From Verrucomicrobiota bacterium (lineage in GTDB: Bacteria; Verrucomicrobiota; Verrucomicrobiia; Limisphaerales; SXQI01): DNA of 9,460 nucleotides. Below the pieces are notes generated by a model. That model saw only the letters and a list, made by a program, of their open reading frames with translations. It searched no databases and was not told where the DNA came from. The DNA is taken from positions 1 to 9,460 of the forward strand of contig WBXJ01000116.1 in the NCBI GenBank assembly GCA_008933045.1, in the 5' to 3' direction. The position numbers were made by a program, and so were the translations under genes. Shown in pieces: positions 3,941-9,460 of this stretch; position 1 is the first letter of the stretch; every line of letters begins with the position of its first letter.

Positions 3941-6556
3941 ATGCCCGTTCGTATTTACGAAATTGCCAAGAAACTTGGTCTGGAAAGTAAAGAAGTCATT
4001 TCTCGGGCCAAGGAATTGGGCATTGCTGCCGCCAAGGTGCCATCAAGTTCCTTGGACAAAATCACTGCTGAATTTCTTGAAGAACAGTTAACTGGTAAGA
4101 AGGCCCAAGCTCCCATTCCAGAGCCAGTAGCCCTCACTATTGAGCCTGTTAGAATAATTCACTCTATACCTGTGCCCACGGCTCCGATCGAAGTGCCGGA
4201 GCCGGTGGTGAGTGCAGCTCCTATCCCCACGGTTGCTCCTGTTGAAAAACATGAACCGGCCGAGGTGTTGCCGCCCGTTGTTGTTGCCGCGCCTGTGGTG
4301 GTCAAGGATTTCGTTGAAATCGTCGAGGCTCCCCTCAAAGTCGCCGAAGTCGAGAATGTTATCATTCCTGAACCCGTTGCGATACCTGCTCCTGAGGCGC
4401 CCCAACCTGTGGTGCCGCTGGTTCCTTCGAAGCCTCAGTTAGGGGACAAGGTAGGTTTCATCGTTCTTCCCCCAAAACCGGGGCCCAAAATAGTGGCCAA
4501 ACCTGTTGCCGCACCCGCTGCGGGTCGTCTTGGTCAACGTTCTACTCCCCCTGCTGCAGGTCGAGATGGAAACCGAGGTTTAGGTCAGCGTCCTGATTTT
4601 CGAACTCCCCAACAAGGGGCTCGTCCTGGATATCAAGGGCAAACGACAGGCGGCACTCGACCTCCAATGGCACAACGTCCTGGGTCATCACCCCAACAGG
4701 TCACTCGACCAAATGCCAACCGGTCTTCAGCACCCGCCACGCCAAAATTCGTAATTCCGGCCACGGGCAAAATCATTTCGATCAAGCCGCCAATTATTGT
4801 TCGAGAGCTGGCTGAAAAGTTAGGACGCAAGCCGTTTCAACTCATTGCGGACCTCATGGAGTTGGGGGTCTTCGCGAACGTCAACCAGTCGGTTGATGAA
4901 CTTGTGGCACAGAGGTTGGCTGCCAAGCACGGATTCCGGTTTGAGGCTGAGAAGCGCGAACGCGGCGGCGGAATTGTCCATGCGCCCATCGCCAAGGTGG
5001 AGGTCGATCCGGATGACAAGCCCGAGGATTTGAAGCCTCGAGCACCGGTTGTCACGATCATGGGTCATGTGGATCATGGAAAAACCACCTTGCTCGATGT
5101 CATCCGCAAAGCTGATGTCGCCGCCGGTGAATCAGGCGGTATCACCCAGCACATCGGTGCTTACACCATTTCGATTCCCCACCCAGAACGGAAGAAGGAA
5201 CTGCAGCAGATCACCTTCCTCGATACCCCTGGCCATGCCGCCTTCAGTTCAATGCGAGCTCGTGGCGCGAATGTCACCGATATTGTCATCCTAGTTGTCG
5301 CCGCTAATGACGGAGTCATGCCGCAAACGCTGGAGGCTTTGAACCATGCGCTGGCAGCCAAAGTCCCGATCATCGTGGCCGTGAACAAGATGGATCATCC
5401 CAGTGCGAACCCGATGAAGGTTCGGCAGCAACTGCAGGATAAGGGACTGGTCTGCGAGGAATGGGGTGGTCAAACCATCTTTGTGGATGTCTCCGCGATC
5501 ACAAAAATCGGCATCGAAAAGCTGCTGGAGATGATTGTTTTGCAGTCGGAAATTCTGGAGCTCAAAGCGAATCCGAAACGTCCAGCTAAGGGCAACGTCA
5601 TCGAATCAGGCTTGGAACCCGGTGGCCCCACAGCGACGGTCTTGGTTCGCAAAGGAACCTTAAAAGTCGGTGAGATCGTCATCTGCGGCCCGTTCCACGG
5701 CAAGGTTCGCGCTTTAATTGATGAGGATGGAAAGCGTCTCAAAGAAGCTGGGCCTTCCGTTGCAGTCAAGCTATTGGGTCTCAACGGCGTGCCTGATGCG
5801 GGCATCGAGTTCTGCGTGATGGAGAATGAGAAATCGGCTCGAGTGATTGCTGCAGAACGTGCCCTAGTGCAACGCGGCCTCGATATCGAACGGCGTCCCG
5901 CAGTTTCCTTAGAAACATTATTTTCTACCCTCGCTTCCGAGAGTGCGAAGGCTTTATGCGTTATCATCAAGGCTGATACTCATGGTTCGGTGGAGGCTAT
6001 TGTTGAGGCACTCGAAAAGATTGATTCAAGCAAGGTCAGCCTCGAGGTGATCCACAGTGCGGTGGGGACGATTACAGCCTCGGATGTCGCTTTGGCCGCG
6101 GCTTCCAAAGGAATTATCCTCGGGTTCCACACACGTATTGATAATGGCGTTTCCGATCATGCGAAACGAGAAGGCGTGCAGATCAAACTCTACGCGATCA
6201 TCTATGAATTGATCGATCAGGTGAAGGAGGCCATGGCTGGTCTACTCGATCCGCTCCTGAAGGAAGTGGTGATCGGTTCCGCAGAAGTTCGTCAGATTTT
6301 CGAGCTTTCCAAAGGAGGCAGTGTTGCGGGTTGCTTTGTCTCTACAGGTCGTATTGTCAAAGGCAAGATGCGTGTGCAACGCCGAAAAAATCTTATTTAC
6401 GAGGGCGTTTCGCTCTCCTTGCGACGCTTCCAGGATGAGGTCAACGAGGTTCGCGCGGGTATGGAATGTGGTATTCGGTTGGATGGATTCAATGAATTCC
6501 AGCCTGGGGACAACATCGAATGCTACACCTTAGAAAAAGTTGTTCAAAAATTGTGA
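3941..6556 (+). CDS. infB: Translation initiation factor IF-2
   Basis: IF2 is the GTPase that places fMet-tRNA on the 30S subunit and promotes 50S joining. The 871-residue protein starts with an IF2N domain (VRIYEIAKKLGLESKEVISR, 3-22). Residues 52-270 form a low-complexity linker: first Pro/Val/Ala/Glu-rich (about 57-165), then Gly/Arg/Gln/Pro-rich (about 190-262). A second IF2N-like domain follows at about 284-335 (IIVRELAEKLGRKPFQLIADL). The G domain has GHVDHGKT (375-382), the switch I threonine in GGITQHIGAY (399-408), DTPGH (428-432, including the catalytic histidine), NKMD (482-485) and SAI (518-520). Domain II starts near 550, domain III holds IIKADTHGSVEAIVEAL (675-691), and the initiator-tRNA-binding C-terminal domain ends with DGFNEFQPGDNIECY. 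The ATG at 3941 matches the family N-terminus, although the upstream bases (GAAAAAATAAATT) offer no real Shine-Dalgarno sequence. It lies 60 bp after nusA. Confidence 0.97.
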   Translation: MPVRIYEIAKKLGLESKEVISRAKELGIAAAKVPSSSLDKITAEFLEEQLTGKKAQAPIPEPVALTIEPVRIIHSIPVPTAPIEVPEPVVSAAPIPTVAPVEKHEPAEVLPPVVVAAPVVVKDFVEIVEAPLKVAEVENVIIPEPVAIPAPEAPQPVVPLVPSKPQLGDKVGFIVLPPKPGPKIVAKPVAAPAAGRLGQRSTPPAAGRDGNRGLGQRPDFRTPQQGARPGYQGQTTGGTRPPMAQRPGSSPQQVTRPNANRSSAPATPKFVIPATGKIISIKPPIIVRELAEKLGRKPFQLIADLMELGVFANVNQSVDELVAQRLAAKHGFRFEAEKRERGGGIVHAPIAKVEVDPDDKPEDLKPRAPVVTIMGHVDHGKTTLLDVIRKADVAAGESGGITQHIGAYTISIPHPERKKELQQITFLDTPGHAAFSSMRARGANVTDIVILVVAANDGVMPQTLEALNHALAAKVPIIVAVNKMDHPSANPMKVRQQLQDKGLVCEEWGGQTIFVDVSAITKIGIEKLLEMIVLQSEILELKANPKRPAKGNVIESGLEPGGPTATVLVRKGTLKVGEIVICGPFHGKVRALIDEDGKRLKEAGPSVAVKLLGLNGVPDAGIEFCVMENEKSARVIAAERALVQRGLDIERRPAVSLETLFSTLASESAKALCVIIKADTHGSVEAIVEALEKIDSSKVSLEVIHSAVGTITASDVALAAASKGIILGFHTRIDNGVSDHAKREGVQIKLYAIIYELIDQVKEAMAGLLDPLLKEVVIGSAEVRQIFELSKGGSVAGCFVSTGRIVKGKMRVQRRKNLIYEGVSLSLRRFQDEVNEVRAGMECGIRLDGFNEFQPGDNIECYTLEKVVQKL

Positions 6557-6576
6557 CGTTGAAAACGTAGGTTTTC
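6556..6576 (+). other. Two mutually exclusive small hairpins in the infB-rbfA gap
   Basis: Right at the infB stop codon, ACGTT (6556-6560) pairs with AACGT (6564-6568) around GAA. Using overlapping bases, GAAAAC (6561-6566) pairs with GTTTTC (6571-6576) around GTAG. Only one can form at a time. They lie 24 nt or more before the rbfA ATG at 6600, where no Shine-Dalgarno sequence is visible. They might influence rbfA translation or mRNA processing, but stems this short and AT-rich may mean nothing. Confidence 0.2.
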
Positions 6577-6599
6577 CACGGATCAAACCAATTATTTTT

Positions 6600-6977
6600 A
6601 TGCAGTCACTTCGGCTTCAGCGCGTGCAGGAATTGCTCAAACGTGCCATCGGGGAGGTGATCCGCCGCGAATTGCCGGTAGCGGAGGCTGGGGTCATCAC
6701 AGTCAACGACGTCAATGTTTCGAGCGATCTCCGTTCTGCGGCCGTTTTTGTAGGAGTGATTGGAAATGATGCCCAGCGTCGGCGTGCGTTGGAATTACTG
6801 ATCAAAGAGCGTAAACGGCTTCAAGGCTTGGTGGGACGTGCGATCGTTTTGAAGTTTACTCCTCAGCTCCGGTTTTTGATTGATGACAGTGGTGCTCGTG
6901 GTGAAAAACTTCTCAGCATCATTGCAGAGTTAGAGATATCAAATCCCAGCCATGAAGAACCATCCGAAGATTCTTGA
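6600..6977 (+). CDS. rbfA: 30S ribosome-binding factor RbfA
   Basis: RbfA is a small KH-type protein that binds immature 30S subunits and helps 16S rRNA 5'-end maturation, especially in the cold. From the chosen ATG the product has 125 residues, normal for the family. It opens MQSLRLQRVQELLKRAIGEV followed by IRREL. The family core VITVNDVNVSSDLRSAAVFV follows at about 32-51, then a long basic helix (RRRALELLIKERKRLQGLVG) and the strand VLKFTPQLRFLIDDS. A TTG at 6540 in the same frame would overlap infB and add 20 residues unlike the family, so the ATG at 6600 is preferred. No Shine-Dalgarno sequence is seen. The acidic tail (HEEPSEDS) is encoded by the segment that overlaps the start of the DHH phosphoesterase gene. 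Position after infB is the usual one. Confidence 0.93.
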   Translation: MQSLRLQRVQELLKRAIGEVIRRELPVAEAGVITVNDVNVSSDLRSAAVFVGVIGNDAQRRRALELLIKERKRLQGLVGRAIVLKFTPQLRFLIDDSGARGEKLLSIIAELEISNPSHEEPSEDS

Positions 6978-7935
6978 TAAAATTATTGAGGCAGTGGAAG
7001 TCAGTGAAACCATTTGTGTTGTCGGCCATATGCGACCGGATGGGGATTGCATTGGTTCTCAGCTCGGGTTGACATTAGCCTTGAAAAATCAGGGTAAGGA
7101 TGTCACCTGTTGGAATCAGGATTCAGTCCCGGATAAATTGGCTTTTCTGGATACTCAAAAACTTGTCCAAAAACCTAAGAAGGATCGTCAATTTGATTTG
7201 GTGATCGCCACCGATGCAGCCAGTTTTGAGCGTCTCGGAACGACGGGTGAACGGATTGCTGAACGAAAGCTATTCATCAACATTGATCACCATACCAGCA
7301 ATACGCGCTATGCGGATATCAATTGGATATCGCCTCGAGAACCATCGACCGGTGAATTGATTTTCAGGCTTTTGAAGGCAGCGAATTGGCCGATCACCGC
7401 CGCCATTTCGGATTGTCTTTTCACGGCGGTTTCTACTGATACAGGCTCGTTCCAATATTCATCGACGCGGCCCAGCACCTATCATGTCGCGGGTGAACTC
7501 GTCAAGCGAGGGGCTAATCTTGCGAGGATTTGTGATGAGGTTTATCAGTCCTTTCCATTAGCGAGAGTTCGGTTGGTTCGGCACATGTACAACAAGTTTC
7601 GACTCGTTCATGAGAATCAGATCGCCTATTTCTGGCTCAAGAAAGCCGATTATACTCGCACGGGTTCCGAATCCAACGATAGCGAGGGCTTGATCGATCA
7701 CATTCGGGCGATTGATCCCGTGGTGGTGGCTTGCGTGTTTGAGGAGGTAGAACCGACTTTAACTAGGATTAGCCTGCGTTCAAAGAGCGATCGGGTGAAC
7801 GTGAATTTGATAGCCGGACAATTTGGCGGCGGTGGGCATCCTGCTGCAGCCGGGGCGAGAATTGAGGGTACGCCGTTAGCAACTCAACGGCGTGTTATTC
7901 GAGCAATTCGACAAGCTCTGGATCAGAAACATTAA
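6952..7935 (+). CDS. nrnA: DHH/DHHA1 phosphoesterase, NrnA-like (nanoRNase / pAp phosphatase)
   Basis: The 327-residue product belongs to the DHH superfamily. The metal-binding motifs are GHMRPDGDCIGS (25-36; H26, D30, D32), the aspartate of ATDAAS (86-91; D88), NIDHHTSN (110-117, the DHH triad at 112-114) and the STDTGSF segment (161-167; D163). The C-terminal DHHA1 domain ends in GGGGHPAAAG (292-301), which binds the substrate. Members of the NrnA group degrade 2-5-nt RNAs and dephosphorylate 3'-phosphoadenosine 5'-phosphate, using Mn2+; some relatives instead hydrolyse cyclic dinucleotide products, so exact substrate is inferred. Placement between rbfA and truB is common for this family in several phyla. 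The ATG at 6952 lies inside rbfA, giving a 26-bp overlap and suggesting translational coupling. The next in-frame ATG (residue 27) lies within the first metal motif, so a later start is unlikely. Confidence 0.9.
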   Translation: MKNHPKILDKIIEAVEVSETICVVGHMRPDGDCIGSQLGLTLALKNQGKDVTCWNQDSVPDKLAFLDTQKLVQKPKKDRQFDLVIATDAASFERLGTTGERIAERKLFINIDHHTSNTRYADINWISPREPSTGELIFRLLKAANWPITAAISDCLFTAVSTDTGSFQYSSTRPSTYHVAGELVKRGANLARICDEVYQSFPLARVRLVRHMYNKFRLVHENQIAYFWLKKADYTRTGSESNDSEGLIDHIRAIDPVVVACVFEEVEPTLTRISLRSKSDRVNVNLIAGQFGGGGHPAAAGARIEGTPLATQRRVIRAIRQALDQKH

Positions 7936-7941
7936 ATTTTC

Positions 7942-8658
7942 ATGCATAAGTTTAACGCTCTTGATGGAGCTCTCCTGATCGATAAACCTTCAGGCCCTAC
8001 TTCTCACGATGTGGTGGCGGCTATTCGGCGTCGTTTCCGAGTCGAAAAAGTTGGTCATTGTGGCACGTTAGATCCGCAAGCGACAGGCTTGCTGATTATT
8101 GTTCTGGGACGGGCGACTAAGCTGTCAGAAAAACTAATGACCTCCGACAAGGTTTATGAAGGCTTGATCAAGTTTGGTGAAGCCACGGATAGCTACGATG
8201 CGGATGGCGAAATTACTAATTCGTTACCAGTCATGCCCATGACAATGGATGAACTGAACGAAGCCTCCGTTTCGTTCACGGGCGATCAAATGCAAGTTCC
8301 GCCGATGGTTTCGGCGGTGAAAATCGGTGGTGTGCCGCTTTACAAACTGGCCCGAAAAGGGGTTGAGATCGAGCGCAAGCCACGGTTGGTGCATATTTAT
8401 ACATTTCGATTTTTGGATTACCAAGAGCCGCTCGGTAAATTTCGTTTGGCCTGCACCAAGGGAACTTACGTGCGAAGTGTGGCCCATGAGTTAGGTCAAA
8501 AATTGGGTTGTGGTGCTCATCTAGCGTCGTTACGCCGCACGGTCTCGGGTAAATTCGATGTTGCCCAGGCTCTTCCGTTGGATAAAGTTTTGGACATGGC
8601 CGAGTCCGAGCTAGAGGCTCACATTATCCCATTTCTGAGATTATCTACTGCTGAGTAA
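7942..8658 (+). CDS. truB: tRNA pseudouridine(55) synthase TruB
   Basis: TruB converts U55 in the T loop of tRNAs to pseudouridine. The 238-residue product has the N-terminal LDGALLIDKPSGPTSHDVV (7-25) and the catalytic motif GHCGTLDPQATGLL (38-51, catalytic aspartate D44; the residue before GTLDP is Cys where Thr is usual). KVYEG (70-74) follows, with the tyrosine that stacks in the active site. QVPPMVSAVKIGGVPLYKLA (118-137) and CTKGTYVRSVAHELG (171-185) with the conserved arginine R178 complete the core. The protein stops soon after the catalytic domain: compared with the 314-residue E. coli enzyme it lacks a C-terminal PUA domain, which is also the case in other short bacterial TruB proteins. 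It starts 6 bp after nrnA, with no visible Shine-Dalgarno sequence, which fits coupled translation. Confidence 0.95.
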   Translation: MHKFNALDGALLIDKPSGPTSHDVVAAIRRRFRVEKVGHCGTLDPQATGLLIIVLGRATKLSEKLMTSDKVYEGLIKFGEATDSYDADGEITNSLPVMPMTMDELNEASVSFTGDQMQVPPMVSAVKIGGVPLYKLARKGVEIERKPRLVHIYTFRFLDYQEPLGKFRLACTKGTYVRSVAHELGQKLGCGAHLASLRRTVSGKFDVAQALPLDKVLDMAESELEAHIIPFLRLSTAE

Positions 8659-8669
8659 GCTTGGTTCCC

Positions 8670-9460
8670 ATGCAAATTGTTCATCAGGTACGCGAACTAG
8701 GGCAGGGAACCCGCAAAGTGTCAGCAGCCATCGGTGTGTTCGACGGGTTACACATCGGTCATCAACAGGTTCTGCGACAGGCGTTGGTGGATGCCCGCGG
8801 GCACGGCGGTCTCGCGGTAGCGATCACGTTCGATCGACACCCGAACACGGTAGTTGCGCCTGATCGAACACCTCCCGTTATTTATACCCTTTCCCAAAAG
8901 CTACGAGGGATCGAAAGTCTGGGATTGGATGCGGTTCTATTGCTTACCTTCGATGAAGTCTTGAGCCGCGTTTCGGGTGAGGGGTTTATCCGACAATTGT
9001 CCGCAGATATTCCAACGCTGCATAGTGTGTGTGTCGGGGGTAATTTTTCCTTCGGCTACCAGCGGAGTGGCAATGTCGAACTGTTGCAACGGTTAGGTGC
9101 ACAGCTTGGGTTTGGGGTTCACGGATTGGCTGCGGTTTCCTTGGACGGGTTGCGCGTGAGCAGTACTCGTGTGCGTGATGCGATCCGTGCAGGCGATCTC
9201 GATGCGGCGTGTCAACTGTTAGGCCGCGCCTACGCTCTCTGTGGTGTGGTTGTGCGTGGGGATCAACTTGGCAGCACGCTGGGTTTTCCAACCGCCAATC
9301 TCGATTCAACCGGGCTCGTACTCCCACCTGCCGGTGTGTATGCCGTTCGTGTCGGTGACCATCAAGGGGTCATGAATATCGGTCTTCGTCCCACGCTGGC
9401 TCAGGATCAACCCGAGCAGCGTGTTGAGGTGCATCTCTTGGATTTTCAAGGTGACCTTTA
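8670..9460 (+). CDS. ribF: Bifunctional riboflavin kinase / FAD synthetase RibF (3' end cut by window)
   Basis: RibF phosphorylates riboflavin to FMN and adenylates FMN to FAD. Translating from the ATG at 8670 gives 263 intact codons with no stop before the window ends. The N-terminal FAD synthetase domain has GVFDGLHIGHQ (22-32, the nucleotidyltransferase signature), TFDRHPN (53-59), VGGNFSFGYQRSGN (about 121-134) and the SSTRVRDAI segment. The C-terminal flavokinase domain has RGDQLGSTLGFPTANL (ATP and Mg2+ binding PTAN motif), GVYAVRV, NIGLRPT and finally VEVHLLDFQGDL, which contains the catalytic glutamate of the family. The sequence stops within the DFxGDLY motif, so roughly the last 40-50 residues are missing, judged by usual family length of about 310. 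It follows truB by 11 bp with no clear Shine-Dalgarno sequence and is the last visible gene of the operon. Confidence 0.95.
   Translation, partial: MQIVHQVRELGQGTRKVSAAIGVFDGLHIGHQQVLRQALVDARGHGGLAVAITFDRHPNTVVAPDRTPPVIYTLSQKLRGIESLGLDAVLLLTFDEVLSRVSGEGFIRQLSADIPTLHSVCVGGNFSFGYQRSGNVELLQRLGAQLGFGVHGLAAVSLDGLRVSSTRVRDAIRAGDLDAACQLLGRAYALCGVVVRGDQLGSTLGFPTANLDSTGLVLPPAGVYAVRVGDHQGVMNIGLRPTLAQDQPEQRVEVHLLDFQGDL

Noticed and set aside
4088..4442. Open frames on both strands across the IF2 linker
   Set aside because: The low-complexity Pro/Val/Ala codons keep other frames open by composition. The products are repetitive and not protein-like.
5470..5970. 166-codon open frame antisense to infB
   Set aside because: Opposite conserved IF2 domains and without a recognisable family or ribosome site. 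It is explained by the codon bias of infB.
6540..6599. TTG at 6540 as the rbfA start, overlapping infB
   Set aside because: The 20 extra residues do not resemble RbfA, whose homology begins at the ATG at 6600.
1..9460. CRISPR array, tRNA, rRNA, insertion sequence, prophage or defence genes
   Set aside because: No direct-repeat series, tRNA-like cloverleaf, transposase or terminal inverted repeats were seen on reading both strands. Almost all sequence is accounted for by conserved housekeeping genes.

Overview
The window is an ordinary chromosomal housekeeping region, dominated by a translation and transcription-factor operon on the + strand. Style of the proteins suggests a member of the Verrucomicrobiota or a nearby PVC-group lineage. 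The clues are the NusA N-terminus and KH region, a class-V aminotransferase of the STSSAWGVMEG / MTPSTPSISH type, and a TruB with no C-terminal PUA domain. This placement rests on remembered resemblance, not on a search, and I hold it at moderate confidence. Base composition is middling and even throughout, and I see no insertion sequence, prophage, CRISPR array, tRNA or rRNA.

Layout. Bases 1-71 may hold the last 22 codons of an unidentified + strand gene, whose stop codon lies in a small inverted repeat. Bases 175-1272 (+) encode a MidA/NDUFAF7-family SAM-dependent methyltransferase. It converges, 26 bp apart, on a PLP-dependent class-V aminotransferase on the - strand (1299-2390). A 227-bp divergent intergenic region (2391-2617) separates the aminotransferase from nusA and holds the most interesting non-coding signals. 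These are a perfect TGTGA-N6-TCACA palindrome at the aminotransferase start, a candidate promoter, and a nusA leader with a stem-loop, a terminator-like hairpin and a possible Shine-Dalgarno-masking hairpin in series.

From 2618 to the right edge runs the operon nusA - infB - rbfA - nrnA (DHH phosphoesterase) - truB - ribF, all on the + strand. Gaps are 60, 43, -26, 6 and 11 bp, and ribF is cut by the window end. The genes form a coherent set: transcription elongation and termination (NusA), initiation (IF2), 30S maturation (RbfA), nanoRNA / pAp turnover (NrnA), tRNA pseudouridine-55 (TruB) and FMN/FAD synthesis (RibF). The rimP gene that precedes nusA in many bacteria is not here; the aminotransferase lies there instead, facing away.

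I found no previously undescribed biological system. The observations most worth checking are the nusA leader, which looks like an attenuator, and the CRP/FNR-type palindrome over the aminotransferase start.
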